NCBI GenBank assembly: GCA_017795005.1 | Contig: CP051242.1 | Location: 1,178,001 to 1,242,000, forward strand | DNA length: 64,000 nucleotides | Source: Balneolaceae bacterium | GTDB taxonomy: Bacteria; Bacteroidota; Rhodothermia; Balneolales; Balneolaceae | Direction of reading: 5' to 3' | Part shown: positions 28,164 to 37,007 of the stretch, piece by piece | Layout: each line of letters begins with the position of its first letter | How positions within the stretch are numbered: position 1 is the stretch's first letter | Notes under the pieces: generated by a model | Database searches by the model: none | What the model was told of the DNA's origin: nothing | What the model saw: the letters and a program-made list of their open reading frames with translations, nothing else | Made by a program: the position numbers and the translations under genes

Positions 28164-28928
28164 TTAGTTATTCACACTCCATAATGCGATACTTGTTGCA
28201 ACTGCTGCATTTAAACTTTCAACAGTTTTGATGCCTTCGTTAGAAGGAATTAAAACTCTTTTTCTTTTTGGATTGATTAGTGAGGTATCAATTCCATTTG
28301 CTTCGTTTCCAACTACCAAGACGGTTTTTTTAGATTTCGGTATTTTATTGATAGGTTGAGATCCTGGGTTTCCGTCAAGCAGTAATACATCCCAGTCATT
28401 TCCTTCCAATTGTTCAAGTATTTCATTTAAGTCTCCCCCAAGGTAAGGAAGTACTCCTGTGGCTCCGGCTGTACTTCGAACTACCTTTGGATTGAATGCA
28501 TCAACAGTTCCTTTACCAAATAGCATAGCATTACATCCAAACCAGCTGGCTGTCCTAATTATCGTTCCTAGGTTACCAGGATCCTGAATAGCATTGGTTG
28601 CTACGATCACTCCGGATTCCACATTACAAAGACCTTCAATAGAAATAGGTTTCGGCATCTTACAAATCGCGAGGATTCCCTGTGGAGATTCTGTATCGCT
28701 AAGTTCGTTCAGCATGTCTTTTAAAAGAGAAAAGCTATTAGCTAACAGCGGATAGCTAATAGCTTTTCCTTCTTCCACAAAAACAGATTCAACCTCAATA
28801 ATTCCATTCTCCAAAACCTGCTCAACAGCACGCTCACCCTCTATCATAAAAAGCTGCTCCTTTTCCCGGTACTTACGTTGACCAAGTTTTCTAAGTAATT
28901 TTAAATGCGAGTTTAAAGCAGGTTTCAA
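28164..28928 (-). CDS. SPOUT (TrmH/SpoU) family RNA 2'-O-methyltransferase
   Basis: A 254-residue enzyme that methylates rRNA or tRNA ribose using S-adenosylmethionine (family knowledge). The N-terminal substrate-binding domain opens with LRKLGQRKYREKEQLFMIEGER. SPOUT motif 1 is NAIQDPGNLGTIIRTASWFG, motif 2 LVVGNEANGI, and motif 3 IPSNEGIKTVESLNAAVATS. The trefoil-knot residues look intact. Oddity: the variable linker (about residues 53-67, KAISYPLLANSF) is encoded by a 15-base perfect inverted repeat that resembles intergenic repeats elsewhere in the window. The RNA target cannot be told. Transcribed convergently with the small open frame at 28001. Confidence 0.9.
   Translation of the reverse strand: MKPALNSHLKLLRKLGQRKYREKEQLFMIEGERAVEQVLENGIIEVESVFVEEGKAISYPLLANSFSLLKDMLNELSDTESPQGILAICKMPKPISIEGLCNVESGVIVATNAIQDPGNLGTIIRTASWFGCNAMLFGKGTVDAFNPKVVRSTAGATGVLPYLGGDLNEILEQLEGNDWDVLLLDGNPGSQPINKIPKSKKTVLVVGNEANGIDTSLINPKRKRVLIPSNEGIKTVESLNAAVATSIALWSVNN
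28729..28768. repeat. Palindromic repeat inside the methyltransferase coding sequence
   Basis: Perfect 15-base arms GAAAAGCTATTAGCT (28729-28743) and complement (28754-28768) around a 10-base spacer AACAGCGGAT. The words AGCTATTAGCTAACAGC recur in the intergenic block at 57040-57128. The insertion keeps the reading frame. Confidence 0.8.
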
Positions 28929-29017
28929 AGGTTTTTGATTAGATCAATCTTTCAAAAAACGTTAAGCATTTAAAAATTACCATTCAAAATTCATTAACTA
29001 ATTGGTGAGTGATTTTC

Positions 29018-29025
29018 TATCTTTG
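29018..29025 (+). promoter_or_regulatory. TAnnTTTG-type -7 box upstream of the aldehyde dehydrogenase gene
   Basis: TATCTTTG matches the Bacteroidota -7 consensus TAnnTTTG exactly and is followed by GGAG, as in the tRNA-Gln promoter at 41019. No good -33 TTTG lies at the usual spacing. The start codon is 28 bases downstream. Confidence 0.45.
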
Positions 29026-29052
29026 GAGCCTAAATATTAAAAAGAAGACGGA

Positions 29053-30561
29053 ATGGATTTTTTAAAGAAACTAGGCATCGAAGGTGTTAACGCAGGTACA
29101 AGTACGGGACAAAAGTATTTCGAAAGCAAAGAAGTAATTAGTAGCCATACTCCGGTTGACGGGAAAAAAATTGCAAACATTTCTGTGACGACGAAAGAAC
29201 AATATGAGGAAGTTGTTGCAACAGCGCAGGAAGCATTTAAAGTCTGGAGAGAAGTTCCTGCACCACAACGTGGTGAAATTGTTCGTCAAATAGGTCAAAA
29301 ACTCAGAGAATTTAAAGAGCCATTAGGAAAACTGGTTACTTATGAAATGGGAAAAATCAATCAGGAAGGACTTGGAGAAGTTCAGGAAATGATTGATATC
29401 TGCGATTTCGCCGTGGGTTTAAGTCGCCAGCTCTATGGTCTGACTATGCATAGCGAACGACCACAGCACAGAATGTATGAGCAGTGGCATCCGCTCGGGA
29501 TTGTGGGAATTATATCGGCTTTTAATTTTCCGGTTGCTGTATGGAGCTGGAATGCCATGATTGCTGCCGTTTGTGGTGACGTGATGATCTGGAAAGGTTC
29601 AGAGAAAACTCCTTTATGCGGAGTAGCTATTCAGAAGATCATTGCAAAAGTGCTGAAAGAGAATAATCTGCCGGAAGGGATTTTCAATCTGGTTACCGGA
29701 GACAGAGAAGTAGGGGAGTGGATGACTGAAGATGAACGTATTCCTCTTATTTCAGCTACCGGATCAATCCGGATGGGAAAGGAAGTTGCTAAAACAGTAG
29801 GTGGTCGGCTTGGAAAAACTATCCTGGAGCTTGGTGGAAACAATGCTATTATTATCTCCGAAAATGCGGATATAGAAATGGCGATCCGTGCGACAGTATT
29901 TGGAGCTGTTGGTACTTGTGGACAACGTTGTACCTCAACCCGGCGTCTGATTATACACGAATCGGTGTATGATCAGGTTAAAGAGCGATTAATTAGTATT
30001 TATGAAAATGTAACAATCGGAGATCCGCTTGAACCGGGAACATTAGTTGGTCCGCTTATCGATGATCTGGCTGTTGATGCTATGCAAAAAGCACTTAAGC
30101 AAATCAAAAAAGAAGGCGGAAAAGTAATCTATGGTGGAGAGGTTCTCGATAGGGAAGGACATTTTGTTAGACCTGCTTTGGCTGAAGTTCAAAATGAGTA
30201 TACCATTGTGCAGGAAGAGACTTTTGCTCCAATACTCTATCTAATCAAATACAAAACCATTGAGGAAGCGATGAGTTATCACAATGGTGTGAAACAAGGT
30301 TTGAGTTCCGCGATGTTTACGCTGAACATGCGTGAAGCTGAAAACTTTGTAAGTGCTCACGGATCAGATTGTGGTATCGCGAATGTGAATATTGGTACAA
30401 GTGGAGCGGAAATTGGCGGAGCTTTTGGTGGAGAGAAAGAAACAGGAGGCGGCCGTGAGTCCGGTTCTGATGCATGGAAAGCCTATATGCGGCGTCAGAC
30501 CAACACCATTAACTGGGGAGATGAGCTGCCACTGGCACAGGGAATTTCTTTTGATGTTTAA
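29053..30561 (+). CDS. ALDH7-type aldehyde dehydrogenase (probable alpha-aminoadipic semialdehyde dehydrogenase)
   Basis: A 502-residue NAD-dependent dehydrogenase. The catalytic cysteine is C293 in GQRCTSTRRL and the general base is E259 in LELGGNN. Cofactor and tunnel motifs include SAFNFPVAVWSWN and ATGSIRMGKEV. The segment EGLGEVQEMIDICDFAVGLSRQ and the C-terminal GGGRESGSDAWKAYMRR are characteristic of the ALDH7/antiquitin subfamily, which oxidises L-2-aminoadipate 6-semialdehyde (piperideine-6-carboxylate) in lysine breakdown or betaine aldehyde-like substrates (family knowledge). No lysine catabolism partner adjoins it. Has its own upstream -7 box. Confidence 0.92.
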   Translation: MDFLKKLGIEGVNAGTSTGQKYFESKEVISSHTPVDGKKIANISVTTKEQYEEVVATAQEAFKVWREVPAPQRGEIVRQIGQKLREFKEPLGKLVTYEMGKINQEGLGEVQEMIDICDFAVGLSRQLYGLTMHSERPQHRMYEQWHPLGIVGIISAFNFPVAVWSWNAMIAAVCGDVMIWKGSEKTPLCGVAIQKIIAKVLKENNLPEGIFNLVTGDREVGEWMTEDERIPLISATGSIRMGKEVAKTVGGRLGKTILELGGNNAIIISENADIEMAIRATVFGAVGTCGQRCTSTRRLIIHESVYDQVKERLISIYENVTIGDPLEPGTLVGPLIDDLAVDAMQKALKQIKKEGGKVIYGGEVLDREGHFVRPALAEVQNEYTIVQEETFAPILYLIKYKTIEEAMSYHNGVKQGLSSAMFTLNMREAENFVSAHGSDCGIANVNIGTSGAEIGGAFGGEKETGGGRESGSDAWKAYMRRQTNTINWGDELPLAQGISFDV

Positions 30562-30606
30562 TTCAATTGAGAATAGTTCAATTACGAATTAAAAATTAGG
30601 AATAGT

Positions 30607-30971
30607 ATGAAGAGGGATTTTGAGCTAATAAAAAAATTATGGTTGAGGTTGAGAAGCAACCCAATACAGAAGGGATTTATGATTTACAAGTTGAAGGATA
30701 TTCTATTGATGAGATTAGTTTTAACACCTATTTAATGGAAGAAGCTGGTTTAATCGAAGCTTCTTTTGCTAAGTTTGGGAATGGTGAATATGAATTGACT
30801 TATTTAAATAGGCTTACCTGGAAAGGTCATGAATTTTTAGACAATGCCAGAAATGAAACTGTCTGGAAGAAAACTTTAGCACTTGTTAAGGAAAAAGGTG
30901 GTTCTATCTCATTTAACATCTTTCAAAATCTTCTTCAAAGTCAGGCCACTAAGTTATTTGAAGGCATGTAA
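30607..30971 (+). CDS. DUF2513 protein with a -1 frameshift at an A7 run
   Basis: The family N-terminus MKRDFELIKK is encoded from ATG at 30607, but the rest (I-M-VEVEKQPNTEG onward, with LTWKGHEFLDNARNETVWKK) is in the -1 frame starting at 30639. The junction is seven A (30630-30636), reading ATA-AAA-AAA-TTA in the first frame, so it is an A-AAA-AAA slippery heptamer. A slip back by one base, or one missing A, joins the two parts into a normal DUF2513 protein of about 120 residues. Without a shift, an internal ATG at 30639 would give 110 residues lacking the conserved start. DUF2513 proteins are short winged-helix-like proteins of unknown function, common on mobile DNA. Could be a sequencing error. 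Confidence 0.7.
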
Positions 30972-31190
30972 TTAGTCTCCTCTTGAGGGGAGTACGCCGA
31001 AGGCGGGAGGGGTGTCCGAAAGGGCTTGGAAGTAAAGTCGAACATTCTCCGTCTCGTTCTCCCGAGTTCTTGGGATCAACGATCCACCTTCCTCAAAGGA
31101 AGACTCTAACTTTTCCTCGCTCCAATGCTTTGCGTTGGAGAGAAACTATTGATGAGTAAATAGTTCCAGACGGAGATCATCGGAACCAGT
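30972..31190. repeat. Composite dispersed repeat, copy C
   Basis: Occupies most of the 325-base gap before the TonB receptor gene. Modules: CTCCTCTTGAGGGGAG palindrome (30977-30992) followed by a GCCGAAGGC stem, a CTTCCT/AGGAAG palindrome (31088-31102), a CTCCAATG/CGTTGGAG hairpin (about 31119-31140), AACTATT/AATAGTT (about 31145-31166), and a GTTCC...GGAAC module (31163-31187) nearly identical to the inverted GGTTCC hairpin of copy B at 8698-8722. The remaining 31191-31296 is AT-rich leader sequence with no clear box. Confidence 0.7.
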
Positions 31191-31296
31191 GAAATCATAA
31201 AATAAGACAACAAAAGTCTTTCTTTAAGTTTTTGATTTTTTTTTGTTATCGTGTCCTATTAATAAACCCAAATAAAAGAAAAAGAGTAGAGTTTTT

Positions 31297-34125
31297 TTGA
31301 GATTATATATTGTAGGTCTTTTGCTACTTTTTAGTAATAAAGCATTATCTCAAACCGCTAATATTGGGGTATCTGGTCAGATTTTTAATTCAGTCAGTAG
31401 AGAGCCGATCTCATTTCCAAGTGTTTTAGTACTTCCAGCAGATACTCTGGAAGAGATGTCAAAAAATATTGGCTTTGTAGCAGATGAAAACGGAGAATTT
31501 AATGAGTTCTTTAACTATAAATTCCCTTTGAGACTTCGGGTAAATCACATTTCATACCGCCAAAAGGACATTATTGTCCGGAACTATACAGAAAGTAAAA
31601 ACTTGAGGATTTACCTTGACCCTGAAGTTTACAATACAGATGAGCTTGTTGTAACAGCAGCTATTATTTCAAACGAAGAGCTAGAAAGCACAGAAAGTAT
31701 TTTGAAAATCAGTGTCGTGGATGTTCAACAATTAGCTTCTTTTGATGTATTTGATTTGGTTTCTACCGTGAGAGAGGTGGATATCGCAACCCAAAGTATG
31801 ACCATGCAATCTGTAAATACAAGGGGTTTTAATTCAAGTGCAAATAAACGTTTTCTCCAGTTAACGGATGGTATAGATAACAGAGCTCCCGGGTTGAATT
31901 TCCCTATTGGTAACCTCATGGGGTTGATAGATTTGGATATTTCTTCAGTTGAAATCTTTCCGGGCCCACTTTCTGCTAAGTATGGCTCCAGTGCATTAAA
32001 CGGTGTGATGATTATGAAAAGCAGAGATCTTTTTGTAGATCAGGGCTTTTCCATGCAAATAAAAACAGGTGCAAATAGATTGGATGTAGGAACGAGCTCT
32101 ATTTTTGCTACAGAAGGAGTAGGCCTTTTCGATGTTCAGGCCCGATACGCTACATCATTTAACGATAAATTTGGTTTTAAAATTACAGGGTCTTTAATGG
32201 CTGCTGAAGACTGGTATGCTAATAATTTTGATAATATTGGCTATGGAAACCGTAATGATTCACATCCCGAACAACCCGGATATAATGGAATTAATGTTTA
32301 TGGAGACGACACATATTCATTTGAAGCTTTATATACCGGAGAAGACGGATTTTTGTACCCCGGACCTCCGGTTTCAAGAACGGGATATAAAGAGCAAGAT
32401 TTGGTTGATTACAGTATTTCATCGGGAAAATTAGCTGGTGAATTAAAGCATAAATTTTCTGATGATTACTGGATCTCACTAAAAGGGAGATATGGATTAA
32501 CGGATGCTCTGTTTACCGGAGATAGTAGAGTAAGACTTGAAAATTTTACGATGTATCAGACAAGTTTAGATATACAATTAAGTAAGTTGAAATTTCTTGG
32601 ATATGTGACCTGGCAAGAGTCAAACGATTCATATAATGTCAACAGGTTGGCCGAACAACTTGTACAAACTTCAAAACCTGATGCTGATTGGTACAGAGAC
32701 TATAAAATAGCGTTCACACAAGGTATACCATTTCTTGGAGTTCCACCCAATAATCACAGGTTCGCAAGAAATTTTGCAGACAGCAGAAATACATTGCTTG
32801 TAGGCAAAGATTTTCCAGGGAGATTAATCCCAGGGTCTGATCTTTTTAAATCTTATTCGAATGAAATTATATACAATCGGAATCCTAATGTTGGTGCCGC
32901 TTTCCTTGATAATTCGAAGTCATATAGTGCAAATATTGAATATGAACTCCCCGCCAGTACAGAAATTTTTGGATTTAAACTAGGATCCAGTTTTCGGTTT
33001 TACGACGTTGAATCAGAAGGCACAATCTTTCCCGATACAGCAGGAAACGATATTACGAATTATGAATATGGAGTGTACTTTACAAACTCTTCAAAGCTGC
33101 TCGATGAAAACCTGAATCTTGATATTGGTATCCGGTTAGATAAAAATGAAAATTTTGATGTAAAACTAAGTCCAAGTATTGCGGTTAACTATAATTTAAA
33201 TGATTCACATTACTTTAAATTATCATACCAATATGGATTCAGATATCCGGATGTACGAGAACAATTTGTAGATAATAATCTTGGGAATAGAAAAGTGCTT
33301 GGTGGTTTATCTCAAAATGTTGATAGATATAACTTCCAGAATAATTCATTTTATCAGTCAGCTGTAGACGAATATCTTGAAAACCTTGAGGGTAATAATA
33401 CGATTCAAAACAGATATGAAAATCTTCAGATATTAAGAGAGGGAATTGTTGGAAATGATAAACTAAGAGGAATCCAGCCGGAACAGGTTAACACTTTTGA
33501 AATTGGATACAGGAGGCTATTTACTCCAACTTTATTTCTGGAATTAAATTCATATGTAAGTTTTTATAAAAATTTTATAGGAATAACACGTGTTATTAAA
33601 CCAGCTACAAGTCCCTCAGTCGATTTATTAAATGCGGCTGCTCAAGTAGCGTTTGGTCCTGAACATGAACAGTTTTATGTGTTTAGTAATTCTGAAGGGC
33701 AGCTAATAGTAGTAGGAAGTTCTTTTAATCTGGAATATAACTCAGGTAATTTTAATTCAAGCCTGAATGGTACTTACGCTAATTTATTGAAAAGCTCCGA
33801 CGATCCAATAACTCCTGGCTTTAATACCCCTCCTCTTAAAATCAATTTTGAATGGGGAAATCGGGAACTCATTAGAAACTTAGGTTTTAAATTTGTGTTC
33901 AGATTCAGGACAACGTATAACTGGGAGAGCCCGTTTTTGGATGGTCCCATTGAAACGTATGGTCATCTGGATGCCCAGTTTAATTCCCGGCTTCCTAAAA
34001 TAAATAGTATGCTCAAGTTTGGAGTTACTAATTTTGGAGTTAACGAGTACTACAATGTTTTTGGTGGTCCATCCATTGGCTCTATTTTATTTGCAACTTT
34101 ATCTTATAACCCAAAATTATATTGA
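31297..34125 (+). CDS. TonB-dependent receptor with carboxypeptidase-regulatory-like N-terminal domain
   Basis: A 942-residue outer-membrane importer. The start is TTG at 31297, forced because the signal peptide MRLYIVGLLLLFSNKALSQ begins there and the only upstream in-frame sequence down to a TAA has no start codon. Domains: beta-sandwich of the CarboxypepD_reg-like type (about 22-110), plug (about 115-230; VNTRGFNSSANKRFLQL, VEIFPGPLSAKYGSSALNG), then the barrel. The N-terminal domain gives it SusC-like layout. Its stop overlaps the start of the next gene by 4 bases (ATGA), so receptor and lipoprotein are made together. The substrate is unknown. Confidence 0.88.
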   Translation: MRLYIVGLLLLFSNKALSQTANIGVSGQIFNSVSREPISFPSVLVLPADTLEEMSKNIGFVADENGEFNEFFNYKFPLRLRVNHISYRQKDIIVRNYTESKNLRIYLDPEVYNTDELVVTAAIISNEELESTESILKISVVDVQQLASFDVFDLVSTVREVDIATQSMTMQSVNTRGFNSSANKRFLQLTDGIDNRAPGLNFPIGNLMGLIDLDISSVEIFPGPLSAKYGSSALNGVMIMKSRDLFVDQGFSMQIKTGANRLDVGTSSIFATEGVGLFDVQARYATSFNDKFGFKITGSLMAAEDWYANNFDNIGYGNRNDSHPEQPGYNGINVYGDDTYSFEALYTGEDGFLYPGPPVSRTGYKEQDLVDYSISSGKLAGELKHKFSDDYWISLKGRYGLTDALFTGDSRVRLENFTMYQTSLDIQLSKLKFLGYVTWQESNDSYNVNRLAEQLVQTSKPDADWYRDYKIAFTQGIPFLGVPPNNHRFARNFADSRNTLLVGKDFPGRLIPGSDLFKSYSNEIIYNRNPNVGAAFLDNSKSYSANIEYELPASTEIFGFKLGSSFRFYDVESEGTIFPDTAGNDITNYEYGVYFTNSSKLLDENLNLDIGIRLDKNENFDVKLSPSIAVNYNLNDSHYFKLSYQYGFRYPDVREQFVDNNLGNRKVLGGLSQNVDRYNFQNNSFYQSAVDEYLENLEGNNTIQNRYENLQILREGIVGNDKLRGIQPEQVNTFEIGYRRLFTPTLFLELNSYVSFYKNFIGITRVIKPATSPSVDLLNAAAQVAFGPEHEQFYVFSNSEGQLIVVGSSFNLEYNSGNFNSSLNGTYANLLKSSDDPITPGFNTPPLKINFEWGNRELIRNLGFKFVFRFRTTYNWESPFLDGPIETYGHLDAQFNSRLPKINSMLKFGVTNFGVNEYYNVFGGPSIGSILFATLSYNPKLY

Positions 34126-35642
34126 TGAATAGATCGTACATGAAAATATTGGGTCATTTGATAATACTTTTGCTTTTCATAGGAAATGGTTGCCAATATA
34201 ATTTTCCCACAACTCCTGAGATAGAGATAAAATCAGAAGAAGCCGACTTTTCAAATACTGTAGTAATAGGGGGAAGATACACGAGTGGGTTTATGGACGG
34301 TGCACTTTATAATGATGCTCAACAAAAAAATTATATCCACCTTTTTGTTGAGCATTTTTATGGAGATTCTACAAATTCATTTAATGAGTTATCAATTTCC
34401 AGTGAAAATGGATTTAATACTCAGGAAGTTGAAAATACAACTCAAATTCAGGGCAAATATGAAATAGCTTACAGAGCAGAAGTCACAGACTGGGAGATAA
34501 GGCAACCCATAAATGGAGAAGAAATACAAGACTATGAAGGTTCATTAAGGAATATAAATAATTTTAGTTTTCCTGGGATTAGGAGCTATCAGGTAGATGG
34601 GGAACCTCCAATGCAGAACAGGTTTGTTAGTAGAGTCGCTGATAGGTTGCAGGGTAATTCTATTCTAGATCAAGCTATTGAAAAAAATCCAAGCTTAGTT
34701 ATTCTTGATATTGCTACGGATGACATTTTTGATTTTACGCTGAATGGAGCTTCAGGCGATGAAAATCCAGAAATATCATCTGTTGTCCATACAGATTTAA
34801 CACCGGTTTCTGTTTTTGAACAGTCTATTCAGGAGGCTATACAAAGACTACTCAATGAGACTGATGCAGATATAATAATCCCTACAATTCCCAATCCGCT
34901 TGAGCTTCCATACTTTCAAAACCTGCCTTGGTATTTTACAAGTTCTCAATTTCGATTACCTAATGTTTTTTTTAATTTCAATTTCTGTAAAGAACCGGGT
35001 TATTGCGAGATGTATTACTTCAATGAGTTCAATGTTTCGGTAAACGAGTTCAACAGAGGGCGCTCGGGCGATGAAAGAAGACCAATTGTTGATTTTGATG
35101 CAGGAGGGGGAGAACGCTTTAGAGGGAAGCTGATTATTGATGAGGCGTTACCTACAGCTATAGATTCGGAAGGGGACACAATTCCTAAATTAAGACAACT
35201 TACTCAGGAAGATTTATTTCTCTATAATGGAGAAATACCACAATATGAGTCGCTTTTATCAGATGGAGAAATGGGAGCGATTGTTCCTCTTGCTGATAAA
35301 TTTGCATTAACTAGTAGTGAACAAGAAACGATAACTGCAAGAAGACAGGCTTTCAATACAATTATCACTCAACTTACTCAATCCAGTTCCAGAGTTTATC
35401 TGCTTGATATTGCAAAGTTAATAGACGATGTAGAGTTAGGGCTTGTAAACAGTAATGGAACCGCATTTGAACTAACTTATGGGCATCGAAGTATTATTTC
35501 AGCAGATGGCTATACAATGAATCAGAAAGGGCAGGCTCTGTTTGCAAATAAATTGATCGAGCTTCTTAATGAAGAATTTTCTTCCAATATCCCTTACTTA
35601 GATCCAAATACTTTCAAAGGAATTGATTACAGTTTTGAATAG
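34122..35642 (+). CDS. SGNH-hydrolase-fold lipoprotein lacking the catalytic residues
   Basis: A 506-residue exported protein coupled to the TonB receptor. A hydrophobic leader ends LLLFIGNGC with C24 as the probable lipidated residue (the -3 to -1 positions are not canonical). The fold is recognised by colinear blocks of the SGNH/GDSL proteins that commonly follow such receptors: VVIGGRYTSGFMDGALY where GDSLTAGxxDGALY is expected (Ser replaced by R52), DIATDDIFDF where GxND is expected (near 196-201), and ADGYTMNQKGQALFAN where DGxHPNxxGxxxxAN is expected (His replaced by T465). All four SGNH residues appear lost. It probably acts as a surface binding partner of the receptor, not as an esterase (inference). 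Confidence 0.7.
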   Translation: MMNRSYMKILGHLIILLLFIGNGCQYNFPTTPEIEIKSEEADFSNTVVIGGRYTSGFMDGALYNDAQQKNYIHLFVEHFYGDSTNSFNELSISSENGFNTQEVENTTQIQGKYEIAYRAEVTDWEIRQPINGEEIQDYEGSLRNINNFSFPGIRSYQVDGEPPMQNRFVSRVADRLQGNSILDQAIEKNPSLVILDIATDDIFDFTLNGASGDENPEISSVVHTDLTPVSVFEQSIQEAIQRLLNETDADIIIPTIPNPLELPYFQNLPWYFTSSQFRLPNVFFNFNFCKEPGYCEMYYFNEFNVSVNEFNRGRSGDERRPIVDFDAGGGERFRGKLIIDEALPTAIDSEGDTIPKLRQLTQEDLFLYNGEIPQYESLLSDGEMGAIVPLADKFALTSSEQETITARRQAFNTIITQLTQSSSRVYLLDIAKLIDDVELGLVNSNGTAFELTYGHRSIISADGYTMNQKGQALFANKLIELLNEEFSSNIPYLDPNTFKGIDYSFE

Positions 35643-35657
35643 GGTCAATCCAGTTAA

Positions 35658-37004
35658 CTAAAAACTAGCTTCAATTCGGTTAATTAACTCTTCCATAAAA
35701 TCGGCTTGTTCAGGTTTCATAAGCACACTTCGGAGAATGGAAACCTGATCTTCATTAGCATCAAATTGTGGGTGCAACTTGGTAAAGGAAGAAGAAGGTA
35801 CTTTGAAAAGGGAGAGATAGAAAGATTGATCCCGCATCCCCGCTTCGAATACTTGTTTGGAAAGCTTTGAAATATCCGAAACATTATTCGTTGATTCGTT
35901 AACCGGGAAGTAGGTAAGAATATCCAGCTCTGGTTTTTTGTATGGGACGAGCTTCTCCGAATCAACCATTAACGAATAACCAGTTAAAGCAGCTTTCCTG
36001 CATTTAGCTAAAATGGGACCAAATCCTTCTTTTTCCTTTAACGGAAAGCATTGCAGCGTAGTCCAAAAGGCAACTGCAGCCGCTCCTGCACGGGAACATT
36101 CCAGACTAATTTCACCAAGGTGAAGATCATCGGAAGTAAAATAAGTATAAGGTGAATCATGTTTGTAAAACATCCCAACTTCCGGATTTTTAAACAATAC
36201 AGCACCACACCCATAAGGTTGCAGACCGTGTTTGTGTGGATCAACAACAATGCTGTCAGCTTCCTGCATCTGATTCCAATTTGTTCCATCAATTAAAACG
36301 GAATCTTTTAACGTCCTGAAAAACCCACCATAGGCAGCATCGATATGTATTCGTATTCCATGCTTTTTTGCCCAGGGAATAATCTGGTCTAATGGCTCTA
36401 CTTCTCCAAGTCCTGTTGTCCCTAAAGTGACTACCATAGTACCTATTTCATCGGGAGTAATCGTTTCCAGGTCGAATTTTCCGTTTTCAAGAATTGGAAC
36501 GGTTACAGCTCCTAGTCTCAGTACTTCACACATTCTTCCATGCGTGTAATGAGCATTTTCGGAAAAGGCTATTTTTTTTGTGGGATGAGATTGTCTGGCA
36601 ACCCAAAGCGCCTCAAGATTGGCAATGGTTCCACTTGAGGTTAAATGACCAAGGAATTCATCTCCATATCCAAAAAAATCAGCCAGTATACTCATCACTT
36701 CCTTTTCCATTTCTGAAGAAGGAGGACCACCATCCAAAGCGTGATTGTTTGGGTTTATAGTCATTGCCATTGCATATGCTGCCTGTGCAATCTGATGTGG
36801 TGGCTTAAGCATTTGACCGGCGTAAACCGGATGGTGAAAAGGGTAGTTTCCTTTTAACTTGTCTGATAAACTCTCAAAAACGGATTCAATTTTTTTGTCT
36901 GAGATAAATAGAGTTTGATCGGGTGTCGAGGCTCCGAAAGAGTTTCTCCATTCTTCAATACTTTTTAATTCCCTGTTTAAAACCTTGGAGATTTTTTTAC
37001 TCAT
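35658..37004 (-). CDS. Pyridoxal phosphate-dependent group II decarboxylase
   Basis: A 448-residue cytoplasmic enzyme of the aromatic/glutamate decarboxylase superfamily. The PLP-binding lysine is K258 in VDPHKHGLQPYG, with the supporting Asp in IHIDAAYGG about 40 residues earlier and the phosphate-binding TSSGTIANLEAL segment near 125. NPNNHALDGGPPSSEMEKEV matches the N-terminal substrate loop. It removes the alpha-carboxyl of an amino acid; the choice among tyrosine, aspartate, glutamate or diaminobutyrate cannot be made by eye. It is followed on the minus strand by no other gene within reach; the DUF3078 gene lies 3 bases upstream of its start, so the two are likely co-transcribed. Confidence 0.87.
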   Translation of the reverse strand: MSKKISKVLNRELKSIEEWRNSFGASTPDQTLFISDKKIESVFESLSDKLKGNYPFHHPVYAGQMLKPPHQIAQAAYAMAMTINPNNHALDGGPPSSEMEKEVMSILADFFGYGDEFLGHLTSSGTIANLEALWVARQSHPTKKIAFSENAHYTHGRMCEVLRLGAVTVPILENGKFDLETITPDEIGTMVVTLGTTGLGEVEPLDQIIPWAKKHGIRIHIDAAYGGFFRTLKDSVLIDGTNWNQMQEADSIVVDPHKHGLQPYGCGAVLFKNPEVGMFYKHDSPYTYFTSDDLHLGEISLECSRAGAAAVAFWTTLQCFPLKEKEGFGPILAKCRKAALTGYSLMVDSEKLVPYKKPELDILTYFPVNESTNNVSDISKLSKQVFEAGMRDQSFYLSLFKVPSSSFTKLHPQFDANEDQVSILRSVLMKPEQADFMEELINRIEASF

Positions 37005-37007
37005 GAT

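Noticed and set aside
31297-35642. A SusC/SusD glycan uptake locus
   Set aside because: The second gene is not SusD; it shows SGNH-type blocks, and no glycosidase lies next to it.
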